Of a stretch of DNA of 64,000 nt, positions 1 through 9,688 are shown one piece after another. Under the pieces are notes generated by a model, which worked only from the letters and a program-made list of their open reading frames with translations, did not search any database and was not told where the DNA came from. Each line of letters starts with the position of its first letter. Position 1 is the stretch's first letter. The translations under genes were made by a program, and so were the position numbers. The DNA is taken from assembly GCA_002842395.1 (NCBI GenBank), contig PHCV01000011.1:1-64000 (forward strand). The letters are read 5' to 3'. Origin of the DNA: Betaproteobacteria bacterium HGW-Betaproteobacteria-11 (GTDB taxonomy: Bacteria; Pseudomonadota; Gammaproteobacteria; Burkholderiales; Rhodocyclaceae).

Positions 1-99
1 CTGATTGCTCCGATCGCCATGGAAGAAGGCCTGCGCTTTGCCATCCGCGAGGGCGGACGCACCGTCGGTGCCGGAGTCGTGGCAAAGATTATTGAGTAA
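1..99 (+). CDS. tuf: Elongation factor Tu, C-terminal end (partial)
   Basis: The window opens inside a gene in frame 1; the visible 32 residues begin [19 protein letters not shown] and end VVAKIIE before a TAA stop. This is the conserved last beta-barrel segment (domain 3) of EF-Tu, the GTPase that delivers aminoacyl-tRNA to the ribosome. tuf directly upstream of rpsJ is the usual order at the str/S10 junction in proteobacteria. The stretch is richer in GC than the ribosomal protein genes that follow. The start lies outside the window. Confidence 0.95.
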
Positions 100-106
100 A
101 AAATAC

Positions 107-135
107 TTGCAATAAAATCAATGCCGGCATAGACT
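107..135 (+). promoter_or_regulatory. Candidate promoter for the S10 operon
   Basis: In the 77-bp gap between tuf and rpsJ there is TTGCAA at 107-112 and TAGACT at 130-135 with a 17-bp spacer. Each hexamer matches four of six positions of the sigma-70 consensus. The spacing is ideal and the site is about 40 bp from the rpsJ start. Readthrough from tuf is also likely. Prediction only. Confidence 0.4.
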
Positions 136-176
136 GCTCGGCTAGCTTTTATCGTTCTTTATCGGGAAAGTCAGAG

Positions 177-488
177 ATGCAAAGTCAAAAAATACGCATT
201 CGCCTCAAAGCGTTTGATTATCGGCTAATTGATCAGTCCGCGCTAGAGATTGTTGAAACAGCAAAACGTACTGGGGCTGTAGTAAGCGGGCCAGTACCTT
301 TGCCCACTCGAATTGAGCGTTTTGACGTTCTTCGCTCCCCGCATGTTAATAAATCGTCGCGAGATCAGTTTGAGATTCGCACCCACTTGCGCTTGATGGA
401 TATCATCGATCCTACGGATAAAACGGTTGATGCTTTGATGAAGCTTGACCTTCCCGCAGGAGTTGATGTGGAAATTAAATTGAACTGA
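177..488 (+). CDS. rpsJ: 30S ribosomal protein S10 (NusE)
   Basis: Product of 103 residues, the usual length of S10. It shows the conserved loop around [13 protein letters not shown] (about residues 58-70) and the start [17 protein letters not shown]10 sits in the 30S head near the A site and also acts as NusE with NusB in rRNA antitermination. It is the first gene of the S10 operon, 77 bp after tuf. AAA, AAT and ATT codons are frequent, unlike genes beyond 14 kb. Confidence 0.98.
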   Translation: MQSQKIRIRLKAFDYRLIDQSALEIVETAKRTGAVVSGPVPLPTRIERFDVLRSPHVNKSSRDQFEIRTHLRLMDIIDPTDKTVDALMKLDLPAGVDVEIKLN

Positions 489-577
489 AAGACTTGCTGG
501 GTTTGGTAGTTGGATTCAATTTTTAAGTGTTTCTGTGAATGAGGCCGGCCAATCGTAGCCGGGATTTGGAGAAAAAA

Positions 578-1246
578 ATGAGTGTAGGCCTTGTTGGTCG
601 TAAGGTTGGGATGACACGTATTTTTGCCGAAGATGGATCATCGATTCCAGTAACGGTGCTGGATGTGTCGGGTAACCGTATTACTCAAATTAAAACCCCG
701 GAGCTAGATGGCTATGCTGCAGTGCAGGTGGCCTTCGGAGTTCGGAAGCAGGCCAGAATTACAAAGCCTGTTGCGGGGCATCTTGCCAAGGCTGGGGTGG
801 GTGTTAGTCGGGTTCTGAGGGAATTTCGGGTAGATTCTGATGAACTGGGTAATTTTAAGTCCGGAGATATGGTTGATCCAGCTAGATTTTTAGTTGGTCA
901 GCGTGTTGATGTAAGTGGAAAATCTATTGGAAAGGGGTTTGCTGGTGCAATCCAGCGCCACAACTTTTCATCGAACCGTGCATCGCATGGGAACTCCCTA
1001 TCGCATAACTCAGCGGGCTCTATCGGGATGGCGCAGGATCCTGGTCGCGTTTTCCCTGGCAAGAAAATGGCAGGTCATCTTGGAGATGAAAACTGCACAA
1101 TCCAAAATCTTGTAGTTGTGCGCGTAGATGAGAGTAGGAGCCTGTTGTTTATTAGAGGCGCCATACCTGGAGCTAGGGGAGGGAGTGTTGTCATCATGCC
1201 AGCCGTTAAGTTTCCTTCTCTGTCTGGAAAAGAGGGGAATGCGTGA
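578..1246 (+). CDS. rplC: 50S ribosomal protein L3
   Basis: The chosen ATG at 578 gives 222 residues beginning [16 protein letters not shown] and is preceded by a GGAG motif (568-571). A reading frame upstream to 539 is open but not L3-like. The conserved central loop [16 protein letters not shown] reaches towards the peptidyl transferase centre in known 50S structures. L3 is an early assembly protein of the 50S. The stop overlaps the rplD start by one base (TGATG). Confidence 0.97.
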   Translation: MSVGLVGRKVGMTRIFAEDGSSIPVTVLDVSGNRITQIKTPELDGYAAVQVAFGVRKQARITKPVAGHLAKAGVGVSRVLREFRVDSDELGNFKSGDMVDPARFLVGQRVDVSGKSIGKGFAGAIQRHNFSSNRASHGNSLSHNSAGSIGMAQDPGRVFPGKKMAGHLGDENCTIQNLVVVRVDESRSLLFIRGAIPGARGGSVVIMPAVKFPSLSGKEGNA

Positions 1247-1866
1247 TGGAGCTCAATTTAATTGGAACTAATGGATTGGTCGGCGCCAAAGTTGCTGTGT
1301 CCGACTTGCTGTTTGGCAGGGAGTTTAATGAGTCGCTGATTCATCAAGTGATAGTCTCTTATCAAGCTAACTCACGTTCCGGTAACAGAAAACAAAAAAA
1401 TCGTGAGGAAGTCCATCACAGTACAAAAAAGCCTTTCAAGCAAAAAGGGACGGGACGGGCGCGTGCAGGCATGACATCTTCACCGCTTTGGCGCAGTGGT
1501 GGTCGTGCATTCCCGAATTCGCCAAATGAGAATTTTGCACAGAAAATTAATCGAAAGATGTACCGGGCGGGTATTGCGGCGATTCTTTCGCAACTTGTCA
1601 GAGAGGGGCGATTGGTTGTTGTTGAGGATTTCATAGTAGGCGCCCCGAAAACCCGTCTTGTGTCGCAAAAAATAAAAGAAATGGGAATGGATAAAGTCCT
1701 GATCATTTCCGACGTCGTTGATAGCAATCTGTTATTGGCATCTAGGAATCTGCCCAACGTATTGGTGCTTGAGCCCCATCAGGCTGATCCGGTCTCGCTA
1801 GTTCGCTTTCCGAATGTGATTCTAACCAAGTCGGCGGTCGCTAAGATGGAGGAAATACTGGCATGA
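1246..1866 (+). CDS. rplD: 50S ribosomal protein L4
   Basis: ATG at 1246 overlaps the rplC stop; a GTG one codon upstream is an alternative. The 206-residue product carries the long exit-tunnel loop typical of L4, visible as [14 protein letters not shown] around residues 63-76. L4 lines the peptide exit tunnel. In E. coli it also represses the S10 operon by acting on a leader; I did not find an obvious copy of that leader here. The stop overlaps rplW (ATGA). Confidence 0.97.
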   Translation: MELNLIGTNGLVGAKVAVSDLLFGREFNESLIHQVIVSYQANSRSGNRKQKNREEVHHSTKKPFKQKGTGRARAGMTSSPLWRSGGRAFPNSPNENFAQKINRKMYRAGIAAILSQLVREGRLVVVEDFIVGAPKTRLVSQKIKEMGMDKVLIISDVVDSNLLLASRNLPNVLVLEPHQADPVSLVRFPNVILTKSAVAKMEEILA

Positions 1867-2177
1867 GTCAGAGTTTTAATGAAGAGCGACTGCTCCAGAT
1901 TCTGGTAGCCCCTCAGGTTTCTGAGAAGGCCACGTATGTGGCCGACACGCGGAATCAAGTCATCTTTTTAGTGCTACCAAGTGCTACGAAGCCCGAGATC
2001 AAAGCTGCCGTTGAGCTCCTGTTCAAGGTTTCTGTTAAATCTGTTCAGGTGTCAAACGCCAAAGGAAAAGTAAAACGTGTTGGCCGCACAATCGGCCATC
2101 GTAGTGATCTTAGAAAGGCATTTGTTTGCCTCCAGTCGGGGCAGGAAATAAGCTTCACAGAAGGGAGCGGAACTTAA
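1863..2177 (+). CDS. rplW: 50S ribosomal protein L23
   Basis: 104 residues, normal for bacterial L23. The L23 pattern is visible: [16 protein letters not shown] near the start and the central [19 protein letters not shown]23 sits at the tunnel exit and provides the docking site for trigger factor and SRP. It overlaps rplD by four bases and is directly followed by rplB at 2178, so the three genes are tightly coupled. Confidence 0.97.
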   Translation: MSQSFNEERLLQILVAPQVSEKATYVADTRNQVIFLVLPSATKPEIKAAVELLFKVSVKSVQVSNAKGKVKRVGRTIGHRSDLRKAFVCLQSGQEISFTEGSGT

Positions 2178-3005
2178 ATGGCGTTGGTAAAAGTTAACCC
2201 AACTTCTCCGGGAAGGCGCGCTGTCGTCAAAGTTGTAAACAAAGAGCTATATAAAGGGCGCCCTCATGATGATTTGGTCGAGAAAAAAGTAAAGACTGCG
2301 GGTCGCAATGCGCATGGCAGGATTACTACTCGTCATATGGGTGGCGGGCATAAGAAACATTACCGGATCATAGATTTTCGTAGGAATAAAGATGGTGTTT
2401 CAGGGAAGGTTGAGCGTATTGAATATGATCCAAATCGCTCGGCAAACATTGCCCTTGTTCTTTATGCGGATGGTGAGCGTCGTTACATCGTAGCGGCGAA
2501 GGGTATGGCAGTCGGCCAGTCTGTTATAAGTGGTGCTGATGCACCAATCAAATCTGGGAATGCCATGCCTCTGCGAAATATTCCAGTTGGAACAACCATT
2601 CATTGTCTTGAAATCGTCCCGGGTAAAGGGGCGCAGTTAGCCAGGTCTGCGGGTACTTCTGTTCAACTCTTGGCGCGCGAGGGGGTTTACGCCCAGATTC
2701 GTCTAAGATCAGGCGAGATTCGTCGAATTCATGTTGAATGTCGTGCAACTATTGGTGAAGTCGGCAATGAAGAACATGGCTTGCGAAAGATAGGCAAGGC
2801 CGGTGCCCAGCGTTGGCGTGGGATCAGGCCAACTGTGCGTGGGGTGGCAATGAATCCTGTTGATCATCCTCACGGTGGGGGTGAAGGGCGGACTGGCGAG
2901 GGGCGTGTGCCGGTGAGTCCTTGGGGCACGCCAACTAAAGGTTACAGGACAAGAAACAATAAACGAACAGACGCAATGATCGTTCAGCGTCGTTACAAGC
3001 GTTAA
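2178..3005 (+). CDS. rplB: 50S ribosomal protein L2
   Basis: 275 residues, full length. The C-terminal signature [15 protein letters not shown] (about residues 225-239) includes the histidine associated with peptidyl transferase activity. The N-terminal part contains [21 protein letters not shown]2 binds 23S rRNA and is needed for subunit association. It begins immediately after the rplW stop. Confidence 0.98.
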   Translation: MALVKVNPTSPGRRAVVKVVNKELYKGRPHDDLVEKKVKTAGRNAHGRITTRHMGGGHKKHYRIIDFRRNKDGVSGKVERIEYDPNRSANIALVLYADGERRYIVAAKGMAVGQSVISGADAPIKSGNAMPLRNIPVGTTIHCLEIVPGKGAQLARSAGTSVQLLAREGVYAQIRLRSGEIRRIHVECRATIGEVGNEEHGLRKIGKAGAQRWRGIRPTVRGVAMNPVDHPHGGGEGRTGEGRVPVSPWGTPTKGYRTRNNKRTDAMIVQRRYKR

Positions 3006-3021
3006 GTTAAGGGGCTGATTC

Positions 3022-3303
3022 ATGGCGCGTTCTATTAAAAAGGGACCTTTCGTTGACGGACATCTATTAAAGCGGGTAGATGTCGCGAGAAATTCAAAGG
3101 ATAAACGACCGATCAAGACTTGGTCTCGACGTTCAACAATATTGCCTGACTTTATTGGACTTACGATTGCAGTTCATAACGGAAAGCAGCATATCCCGGT
3201 GTATATATCTGAAAATATGGTTGGCCATAAGCTTGGCGAGTTCGCTCTTACTAGAACTTTCAAGGGCCATACGGGCGGCAAAAAAGCTGTCGCTAAGAGG
3301 TAA
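3022..3303 (+). CDS. rpsS: 30S ribosomal protein S19
   Basis: 93 residues beginning [16 protein letters not shown], the canonical S19 start, with [16 protein letters not shown] in the middle and the [16 protein letters not shown] segment near the end. S19 forms a complex with S13 in the 30S head. GGGG lies a few bases before the ATG. It is followed by rplV after five bases. Confidence 0.98.
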   Translation: MARSIKKGPFVDGHLLKRVDVARNSKDKRPIKTWSRRSTILPDFIGLTIAVHNGKQHIPVYISENMVGHKLGEFALTRTFKGHTGGKKAVAKR

Positions 3304-3308
3304 AGCAA

Positions 3309-3638
3309 ATGGAAACTAATGCGAGCTTAAGAGGTGTTCGTTTGTCCCCGCAGAAGGGCAGACTAGTGGCGGATTTGATCAGAGGTAAGACAGTTGATCA
3401 CGCGCTGAATGTGCTGACCTTCTCACCAAAAAAAGGGGCAGAAGTTATTAAAAAAGTTCTTGAGTCGGCTGTTGCAAATGCGGAACACAATGATGGTGCA
3501 AACATAGATGCGTTGAAAATTTTGAAAATATATGTTGAGAAAGGCACTATTTTGAAAAGATTTACGGCTCGTGCGAAAGGGCGTGGTAACAAGATATTAA
3601 AACCAACATGTCACATTTATGTGACGGTTGGGGAGTAA
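3309..3638 (+). CDS. rplV: 50S ribosomal protein L22
   Basis: 109 residues, normal length. It begins [20 protein letters not shown] and ends with the basic tunnel hairpin region [19 protein letters not shown]22 lines the exit tunnel opposite L4 and is a known site of macrolide resistance changes. The coding sequence is markedly AT-rich (about one third GC around 3481-3540 by hand count). Confidence 0.97.
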   Translation: METNASLRGVRLSPQKGRLVADLIRGKTVDHALNVLTFSPKKGAEVIKKVLESAVANAEHNDGANIDALKILKIYVEKGTILKRFTARAKGRGNKILKPTCHIYVTVGE

Positions 3639-3642
3639 ACCT

Positions 3643-4515
3643 ATGGGACAGAAGATACATCCAACAGGATTCCGATTGTCCGTCACGCGTAATTGGTCTT
3701 CACGTTGGTACTCAAATAGCAAGACATTTCCTCAGATGCTAAAGGAAGATCTTGATGTACGGGATTTCTTGAAAAGCAAATTGGCACATGCATCAGTAGG
3801 TCGGGTTGTTATTGAGAGGCCTGCCAAGAATGCTCAGGTAACAATCTATAGTGCTCGCCCTGGTGTGGTGATTGGCAAGCGGGGAGAGGACATAGAGCAG
3901 CTGAAGATTGATCTTCAGCGGAAAATGGGAGTTCCCGTCCATGTGACCATTGAGGAAATCCGGAAGCCAGAGATTGATGCACAATTAATCGCTGATTCGA
4001 TAGCTCAGCAGCTAGAGAAAAGAATCATGTTTCGTAGAGCAATGAAGCGGGCAATGCAAAATGCAATGCGTCTTGGAGCTCAGGGAATTAAAATCATGAG
4101 CTCTGGCCGGCTTAATGGAGCAGAGATTGCCCGCCGTGAATGGTATCGGGAAGGGCGGGTTCCGTTGCATACATTGCGCGCTGATATCCAGTATGGAACA
4201 TCTGAGGCAAAAACTACTTATGGGATCATTGGGATAAAGGTCTGGGTTTATAAAGGCGAAATGGCGACTCGAAATGATATTCATGAAGTCGCCAGTATTC
4301 CAACGGCAGATGAAGTCAAAAATTCCCGTCATGTAGCAGCGAAAACTAAGAGTGTGGTTGGCGGATCGAAAGATATTGTTGGCGTGATTCAAAAAGTAGA
4401 AGAATCGACAGCAGGGACAGATGTTGTTGCACCCAAGCCCCCGGTTAAACGCATACGAAAATCTGTAGCCAAAACCGCGGTGGATGTCAGTGCAGGTGAT
4501 GAAACAAAGGGGTGA
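3643..4515 (+). CDS. rpsC: 30S ribosomal protein S3, with long C-terminal tail
   Basis: The ATG at 3643 gives [20 protein letters not shown], the standard S3 start; the frame is open to 3628 but those residues are not conserved. The product has 290 residues, longer than the roughly 233 of E. coli. The KH domain is visible at about residues 65-90 ([15 protein letters not shown]). After about residue 215 a low-complexity Lys/Val/Ala tail follows. S3 binds mRNA at the entry site. Confidence 0.96.
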   Translation: MGQKIHPTGFRLSVTRNWSSRWYSNSKTFPQMLKEDLDVRDFLKSKLAHASVGRVVIERPAKNAQVTIYSARPGVVIGKRGEDIEQLKIDLQRKMGVPVHVTIEEIRKPEIDAQLIADSIAQQLEKRIMFRRAMKRAMQNAMRLGAQGIKIMSSGRLNGAEIARREWYREGRVPLHTLRADIQYGTSEAKTTYGIIGIKVWVYKGEMATRNDIHEVASIPTADEVKNSRHVAAKTKSVVGGSKDIVGVIQKVEESTAGTDVVAPKPPVKRIRKSVAKTAVDVSAGDETKG

Positions 4516-4518
4516 TCA

Positions 4519-4932
4519 ATGTTACAGCCTTCTAGAAGGAAGTATCGCAAAGAACAAAAAGGTAGAAACACCGGCCTTGCAACTCGTGGAGCCAAAGTCA
4601 GCTTCGGCGAGTATGGGTTGAAGGCTATTGGGCGCGGGAGATTGACTGCCAGACAGATTGAGGCGGCACGAAGAGCAATGACCAGGCATATCAAGCGTGG
4701 TGGCCGGATATGGATTCGAATTTTTCCTGATAAACCTATTTCAAAGAAGCCGGCTGAGGTTCGAATGGGTAATGGTAAAGGTTCACCAGAATACTGGGTT
4801 GCTGAAATTCAACCAGGAAAAGTTTTATACGAAATGGATGGTGTTGATGAGACCTTGGCACGTGAAGCCTTTCGCCTCGCCGCCGCAAAGCTTCCATTGG
4901 AGACGATTTTTGTAACCCGTCACTTGGGGTAA
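4519..4932 (+). CDS. rplP: 50S ribosomal protein L16
   Basis: 137 residues, typical. [16 protein letters not shown] at the start and the [18 protein letters not shown] segment (about residues 81-98) are diagnostic. L16 organises the 50S A-site region. It starts three bases after the rpsC stop, within the S10 operon. Confidence 0.98.
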   Translation: MLQPSRRKYRKEQKGRNTGLATRGAKVSFGEYGLKAIGRGRLTARQIEAARRAMTRHIKRGGRIWIRIFPDKPISKKPAEVRMGNGKGSPEYWVAEIQPGKVLYEMDGVDETLAREAFRLAAAKLPLETIFVTRHLG

Positions 4933-4935
4933 GTC

Positions 4936-5130
4936 ATGAAAATTAAAGAATTACGCAGCAAAAATGATACTGAAATTCAAAAGGAGCTCCTGGATTTGCG
5001 CAAAGTGCAATTTAGTCTTCGGATGCAAGTTGCTACTCAGCAGTTATCTAACACGAGTCAAATTGTGAAGACGCGCAGAGATATTGCTCGGATCAAGACA
5101 ATTCAGCATGAAAAGGCGATAACGAAATGA
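4936..5130 (+). CDS. rpmC: 50S ribosomal protein L29
   Basis: 64 residues, a helical hairpin protein beginning [20 protein letters not shown] with the LFNLR-like segment replaced by [12 protein letters not shown]29 sits at the tunnel exit next to L23. The stop overlaps the rpsQ start (ATGA). Confidence 0.95.
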   Translation: MKIKELRSKNDTEIQKELLDLRKVQFSLRMQVATQQLSNTSQIVKTRRDIARIKTIQHEKAITK

Positions 5131-5399
5131 CTCGTGATTTTACTCAATCTGTCAAGCGCACTCTGCAAGGGCGTGTGGTATCAGATAAGATGATTAAGAC
5201 AGTCACCGTCTTAATTGAACGAAAAGTTAAGCACCCTTTGATTGGGAAGATTCTAACTCGGTCGAAAAAGTACCATGCTCACGTTGAAGAAGTTGAGACT
5301 TTTCTTGGTGATCTCGTCCAGATTGAGGAATGCGCTCCGATTTCAAGAACCAAAGCATGGAAAGTGACGTCGGTGCTTGAAAAAGCCAAGAGTGAATAA
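5127..5399 (+). CDS. rpsQ: 30S ribosomal protein S17
   Basis: 90 residues with the OB-fold S17 pattern: [20 protein letters not shown] followed by [19 protein letters not shown]17 binds 16S rRNA early in 30S assembly. It is the last gene of the S10 group; the next gene is 197 bp away behind a candidate promoter. Confidence 0.97.
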   Translation: MTRDFTQSVKRTLQGRVVSDKMIKTVTVLIERKVKHPLIGKILTRSKKYHAHVEEVETFLGDLVQIEECAPISRTKAWKVTSVLEKAKSE

Positions 5400-5459
5400 G
5401 TCGAGAACGAAAACTGAACGAGTAATTTGTAAAATTTTCGTGTGATTTAGGTTAAGTGG

Positions 5460-5468
5460 TGCTATACT
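5460..5468 (+). promoter_or_regulatory. Extended -10 promoter for the spc operon
   Basis: In the 197-bp gap between rpsQ and rplN, the sequence TGCTATACT (5460-5468) is an extended -10 element (TG-N-TATACT). No good -35 hexamer is seen at the expected distance (GTGTGA at 5440-5445), which fits an extended -10 promoter. Its location matches the spc promoter of E. coli between rpsQ and rplN. The roughly 125-bp leader that follows holds no open frame of note. Confidence 0.55.
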
Positions 5469-5596
5469 TAACAATTGTTGTTAGCAGCTTGTGCGAACCT
5501 AGGTAAGGTAGCATCAGCATTCTGGCCCCAAGCGGGCTCCAAGACTGATCGAGGGATTATCTACGCTCCCGCGAATTAAGTTGGAGAAAGAACAAA

Positions 5597-5965
5597 ATGA
5601 TTCAAATGCAAACTCTACTGAATGTCGCCGACAACACTGGTGCGCGTTCTGTCATGTGCATCAAAGTTCTCGGTGGTTCGAAGCGTCGATATGCGGGCAT
5701 TGGGGATGTGATTAAAGTAAGCATAAAAGACGCTGCACCTCGTGGTCGAGTCAAAAAAGGCGAGGTCTATAGTGCGGTTGTTGTTCGAACGGCAAAAGGT
5801 GTTCGCCGCAATGATGGCTCCTTGATTAAGTTTGATGGTAATGCAGCTGTCTTACTGAATAATAAGATGGAGCCGATTGGTACTCGTATTTTTGGACCGG
5901 TAACGCGAGAGCTGCGTACAGAGCGTTTCATGAAAATTGTATCGCTTGCGCCAGAAGTTCTCTGA
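5597..5965 (+). CDS. rplN: 50S ribosomal protein L14
   Basis: 122 residues beginning [20 protein letters not shown] and ending [12 protein letters not shown], both canonical. L14 forms intersubunit bridges with the 30S. GGAG (5583-5586) precedes the start. It is the first gene of the spc operon. Confidence 0.98.
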   Translation: MIQMQTLLNVADNTGARSVMCIKVLGGSKRRYAGIGDVIKVSIKDAAPRGRVKKGEVYSAVVVRTAKGVRRNDGSLIKFDGNAAVLLNNKMEPIGTRIFGPVTRELRTERFMKIVSLAPEVL

Positions 5966-5975
5966 GGATGACCCC

Positions 5976-6299
5976 ATGAGTAAATTAAAAAAAGGCGATA
6001 GCGTAATCGTTATTTCCGGCAGAGAAAAGGGAAAGCGTGGATCCATCCTTTCGTGGGTTGGTTCGGATTCTGTACTTATTGGCGGTGTCAATAAGGTAAA
6101 AAAACACGTCAAGCCTAACCCAGCGAAAGGCATTCAGGGCGGTGTTTCTGAAAAAGAAAGTCCATTAAGCATCTCTAATGTGGCGCTTTTCAATCCTGTG
6201 GTGCAAAAGGCTGATCAAGCTTGCTTCAAGATGCAGGCTGACGGCCGCAAAACGAGGGTTTTTAAATCAAACGGTGATCCTGTTGATCTAAAAGGATAA
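5976..6299 (+). CDS. rplX: 50S ribosomal protein L24
   Basis: ATG at 5976 gives 107 residues starting [20 protein letters not shown], the KOW motif typical of L24; an in-frame extension to 5937 overlaps rplN and is not conserved. L24 initiates 50S assembly by binding the 5' domain of 23S rRNA. GAGG upstream (5963-5967) serves as ribosome binding site. Confidence 0.96.
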   Translation: MSKLKKGDSVIVISGREKGKRGSILSWVGSDSVLIGGVNKVKKHVKPNPAKGIQGGVSEKESPLSISNVALFNPVVQKADQACFKMQADGRKTRVFKSNGDPVDLKG

Positions 6300-6304
6300 T
6301 AGTA

Positions 6305-6844
6305 ATGGCGCGTTTGCAAGATTTTTATAAACAAGTGGTATTGCCTGAGCTCCAGACAAAGTTCGGATATGAGTCTGTCATGGAGGTCCCCAGGATTACC
6401 AAAATTACTCTGAATATGGGTGTTGGCGAGGCTGTGGGGGACAAAAAAGTTCTTGATTATGCCGTGGCTGACATGGCAAAAATTGCCGGTCAAAAACCTG
6501 TCGTTACCAAGGCGCGTAAGGCAATCGCTGGTTTCAAGATTCGTGAAGGCTACCCTATCGGGTGCATGCTGACATTGCGTGGAAGCAAGATGTATGAATT
6601 CCTCGATCGCCTGGTAAGCGTCGCCATGCCAAGAATTCGTGATTTCCGTGGTGTTTCTGGCAAGGGGTTTGATGGGCGAGGTAATTACAACGTTGGTGTT
6701 AAAGAGCAGATTATTTTTCCTGAGATTGAGTATGACAAGATCGATACGTTGCGGGGCCTGAACATTAGCATTACCACTACGGCGAAGAGTGATGAGGAGG
6801 CAAGGGCTCTTCTTGCTGCATTTAAGTTCCCATTTAGAAATTGA
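6305..6844 (+). CDS. rplE: 50S ribosomal protein L5
   Basis: 179 residues, full length. [20 protein letters not shown] at the start and [20 protein letters not shown] (about residues 117-136) are family signatures. L5 binds 5S rRNA in the central protuberance and contacts S13. It is five bases after rplX. Confidence 0.98.
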   Translation: MARLQDFYKQVVLPELQTKFGYESVMEVPRITKITLNMGVGEAVGDKKVLDYAVADMAKIAGQKPVVTKARKAIAGFKIREGYPIGCMLTLRGSKMYEFLDRLVSVAMPRIRDFRGVSGKGFDGRGNYNVGVKEQIIFPEIEYDKIDTLRGLNISITTTAKSDEEARALLAAFKFPFRN

Positions 6845-6851
6845 GTGATAT

Positions 6852-7157
6852 ATGGCGAAATTGTCTTTGATAAACCGCGAGAAAAAACGAGCTAAAGCCG
6901 TAGCAAAATACGCCAAAAGACGTGTTGAGCTTCTAGCGGTAATTAATAATCTGGAACTTTCTGACGAGCAGAGAAATGAGGCTCGTATGAGCTTTCAAGC
7001 CTTGCCGAGAAATTCAAGCCCGTCGCGTCAACGTAATCGTTGCGCGTTAACCGGTCGTCCGCGTGGTGTATTTCGCAAGTTTGGATTGTGTCGCAATAAA
7101 TTACGAGAAATGGCCATGCGTGGTGAAGTGCCAGGCATGATCAAGGCGAGCTGGTAA
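6852..7157 (+). CDS. rpsN: 30S ribosomal protein S14 (long, zinc-free form)
   Basis: 101 residues, the long form without the CXXC pairs of the zinc-binding short S14. The C-terminal [20 protein letters not shown] is diagnostic. S14 sits in the 30S head beside S3 and S10. Confidence 0.97.
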   Translation: MAKLSLINREKKRAKAVAKYAKRRVELLAVINNLELSDEQRNEARMSFQALPRNSSPSRQRNRCALTGRPRGVFRKFGLCRNKLREMAMRGEVPGMIKASW

Positions 7158-7172
7158 GGGAGGGGGAGCGAA

Positions 7173-7568
7173 ATGAGTATGACTGATCCAGTAGCCGATA
7201 TGCTGACTCGTATTCGTAATGCGCAGATGGCTGAGAAGAGCATGGTTTCGATGCCTTCCTCGAAGCTCAAGCTTGCCATTGCCAGTGTTTTGAAGGACGA
7301 GGGATATATCGATGCATTCAGTGTCCGGACCAATGGGGCTAAGCAGGAACTCGATATTGTCCTCAAGTACTACGCCGGGCAGCCTGTTATCGAAAAAATA
7401 GAACGCATATCCAGGCCGGGACTCCGGGTCTATAGAGGAAAAGATGAATTTCCAAGAGTCATGGATGGGCTGGGGATCGCGATCATATCTACTCCAAAGG
7501 GCGTCATGACCGACCGGAAGGCAAAGTCCGCGAATGTTGGTGGTGAAGTTCTCTGTATCGTTGCGTAA
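7173..7568 (+). CDS. rpsH: 30S ribosomal protein S8
   Basis: 131 residues beginning [20 protein letters not shown], and ending with the GGEVLCIVA motif typical of S8. S8 binds the central domain of 16S rRNA. In E. coli it represses the spc operon by binding a helix near rplE; I have not modelled whether that site exists here. GGGAGGGGG precedes the start. Confidence 0.98.
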   Translation: MSMTDPVADMLTRIRNAQMAEKSMVSMPSSKLKLAIASVLKDEGYIDAFSVRTNGAKQELDIVLKYYAGQPVIEKIERISRPGLRVYRGKDEFPRVMDGLGIAIISTPKGVMTDRKAKSANVGGEVLCIVA

Positions 7569-7579
7569 GGACCGGACTC

Positions 7580-8113
7580 ATGTCTCGTATCTCTAAATAT
7601 CCTGTTGATTTACCAAGTAATGTCGAAATTTCCCTGAATCCCACAGAGATCTCTGTCAAGGGACCTCTTGGAACGTTGAAGCAGTTCGTACTGCCTTCTG
7701 TGCTGGTAGAGCGTGACGGCGGAAAAATCTACTGTCGCGCAATCAGGGATGTTCCCAATTCAGATGCCATGTCAGGAACCATGAAGGCGTTGATAAGCAA
7801 CATGGTTACCGGTGTTACTAAGGGTTATGAAAAGAAACTGACATTGGTTGGTGTTGGATACAGAGCCCAGGCACAGGGTAGCAAGGTGAACTTGTCCTTG
7901 GGATTTTCGCATCCGGTTGTGTATTCAATGCCTGAAGGTATAAAAGTCGAGACGCCGACGCAGACAGAAATTCTTATCAAAGGGGTCGACAAGCAAGCTG
8001 TTGGCCAGGTGGCTGCTGAAATTCGAGCCTATCGTCCTCCAGAGCCATACAAGGGCAAGGGGGTAAGGTATGTCGATGAAGTGGTTGTAATCAAAGAAAC
8101 CAAGAAGAAATAG
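7580..8113 (+). CDS. rplF: 50S ribosomal protein L6
   Basis: 177 residues with the duplicated L6 fold. The C-terminal signature [20 protein letters not shown] is clear. L6 lies near the sarcin-ricin loop in the GTPase-factor binding region. It follows rpsH by 11 bases. Confidence 0.98.
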   Translation: MSRISKYPVDLPSNVEISLNPTEISVKGPLGTLKQFVLPSVLVERDGGKIYCRAIRDVPNSDAMSGTMKALISNMVTGVTKGYEKKLTLVGVGYRAQAQGSKVNLSLGFSHPVVYSMPEGIKVETPTQTEILIKGVDKQAVGQVAAEIRAYRPPEPYKGKGVRYVDEVVVIKETKKK

Positions 8114-8128
8114 GCGAGGCGCTGAATT

Positions 8129-8482
8129 ATGGAAAAGAAGCAAGTACGCCAGCGTAGAGCACGTAAGACACGTGCCAAGATTGCTGAGCTAAAAATGATC
8201 AGGCTCGCGGTTCACCGTAGTAGTTTACATATTTCGGCGCAGATTTTTTCCGGCTGCGGAACCAAAGTTATTGCATCGGCATCAACGATGGAGTCGGTAA
8301 TCAAGGCTAAGTTGCAAAATGGATCAAATATTGATGCGGCGAAAGTGATTGGTAGTCTTATCGCGGAGCGTGCGAAGGCTGCTGGCATTGAGCAGGTTGC
8401 ATTTGATCGTTCAGGATTTCATTACCATGGTCGCGTTAAGGCGCTGGCTGACGCTGCCCGAGAGGGCGGTCTCAAGTTTTAA
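8129..8482 (+). CDS. rplR: 50S ribosomal protein L18
   Basis: 117 residues with a basic N-terminus ([16 protein letters not shown]), the [16 protein letters not shown] segment and the C-terminal [20 protein letters not shown] motif. L18 binds 5S rRNA together with L5. Confidence 0.97.
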   Translation: MEKKQVRQRRARKTRAKIAELKMIRLAVHRSSLHISAQIFSGCGTKVIASASTMESVIKAKLQNGSNIDAAKVIGSLIAERAKAAGIEQVAFDRSGFHYHGRVKALADAAREGGLKF

Positions 8483-8494
8483 GTGAGAATGTAA

Positions 8495-9022
8495 ATGGCT
8501 AAACCTCAAGGTAGAAAACCGCAGCAGGCTCAAGAAGAGCGTGATGATGGGATGCGTGAGAAAATGGTCTCCATCAACCGCGTAACAAAGGTTGTAAAAG
8601 GTGGCCGCATTCTCGGATTTGCTGCGCTCACGGTTGTTGGTGATGGTGATGGCGGTGTTGGCATGGGGAAAGGCAAATCCCGTGAAGTCCCTGTCGCAAT
8701 TCAAAAAGCGATGGAGGAAGCGCGCCGCAAGATAGTCAAGATCAATCTGAAAGAAGGCACCTTGCACCATTCGGTAATTGGGCGTCATGGGGCGACCAAG
8801 GTGCTCCTTTCTCCCGCTTCTGCCGGTACGGGAGTAATTGCTGGCGGGCCGATGCGTGCGGTTTTTGAGGTGATGGGGATCACTGATGTTGTAGCCAAGA
8901 CCATTGGCTCGACAAACCCATACAACGTTGTGCGCGCAACTCTCCATGGATTGCTTGCGATGAACACTCCGGCCGAAATAGCAGCAAAACGCGGGAAATC
9001 CGTGGCAGATATTCTGGAGTGA
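8495..9022 (+). CDS. rpsE: 30S ribosomal protein S5
   Basis: 175 residues. The N-terminal double-stranded RNA binding part shows [20 protein letters not shown]; the C-terminal part includes [20 protein letters not shown]5 contributes to decoding accuracy and to mRNA unwinding at the entry site. Confidence 0.98.
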   Translation: MAKPQGRKPQQAQEERDDGMREKMVSINRVTKVVKGGRILGFAALTVVGDGDGGVGMGKGKSREVPVAIQKAMEEARRKIVKINLKEGTLHHSVIGRHGATKVLLSPASAGTGVIAGGPMRAVFEVMGITDVVAKTIGSTNPYNVVRATLHGLLAMNTPAEIAAKRGKSVADILE

Positions 9023-9025
9023 TGA

Positions 9026-9208
9026 ATGGTTACAAAAACTTTGAAGGTTACTCTTGTCAAAAGCGTGATCGGTACCAAAAAGGATCACCGGGCAACTGTT
9101 CGGGGTTTGGGCTTACGCAGGCTCAACAGTTCGTCGGTGCTGGAAGATACCCCGGCAATTCGGGGAATGGTCCGCAAGATCGCTTATTTGTTGAAGTGTG
9201 AAGTTTAA
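9026..9208 (+). CDS. rpmD: 50S ribosomal protein L30
   Basis: 60 residues, normal for bacterial L30, with [20 protein letters not shown] and [11 protein letters not shown]. It lies three bases after rpsE. An overlapping frame from 9019 is a shadow. Confidence 0.96.
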   Translation: MVTKTLKVTLVKSVIGTKKDHRATVRGLGLRRLNSSSVLEDTPAIRGMVRKIAYLLKCEV

Positions 9209-9220
9209 AGGTAACTCAAG

Positions 9221-9667
9221 ATGAAGCTTAATAATGTAAAGCCCTGTGCTGGTTCCAAACATGCACCGAAACGGGTTGGTCGCGGTATCGGTAGTGGTTT
9301 GGGGAAAACTGCGGGACGTGGCCACAAAGGGCAGAAATCACGAGCGGGTGGCTACCACAAAGTCGGATTCGAAGGAGGCCAAATGCCTCTCCAGCGGCGA
9401 TTGCCAAAAAGAGGATTTGTCTCCCTGACGGCAAGTCGGAATGTGGAAGTTCGATTATCCGATCTTGATAAAATTGCACTTGACGAAATTGATCTTCTAA
9501 CGCTAAAGCAAACTGGTGTGGTGCCTCTTGATGCATTGTCAGCGAAGGTTATTTTATCCGGGACGGTGAATCGAAAAGTTATCCTCAAAGGTGTTGGCGC
9601 AACCAAAGGAGCACGTGCTGCCATTGAGGCTGCGGGTGGTTCTGTAGTCGACATTGCGGTTGCTTGA
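9221..9667 (+). CDS. rplO: 50S ribosomal protein L15
   Basis: 148 residues starting [20 protein letters not shown] and carrying the Gly-rich [20 protein letters not shown] region. The [15 protein letters not shown] motif follows. L15 is a late 50S assembly protein. It is 21 bases upstream of secY. Confidence 0.98.
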   Translation: MKLNNVKPCAGSKHAPKRVGRGIGSGLGKTAGRGHKGQKSRAGGYHKVGFEGGQMPLQRRLPKRGFVSLTASRNVEVRLSDLDKIALDEIDLLTLKQTGVVPLDALSAKVILSGTVNRKVILKGVGATKGARAAIEAAGGSVVDIAVA

Positions 9668-9688
9668 TAGCTTTATTGGAAAGAATTC

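Noticed and set aside
5399-5596. tRNA or small RNA gene in the rpsQ-rplN gap
   Set aside because: No cloverleaf or terminator could be drawn; a promoter and leader explain the gap.
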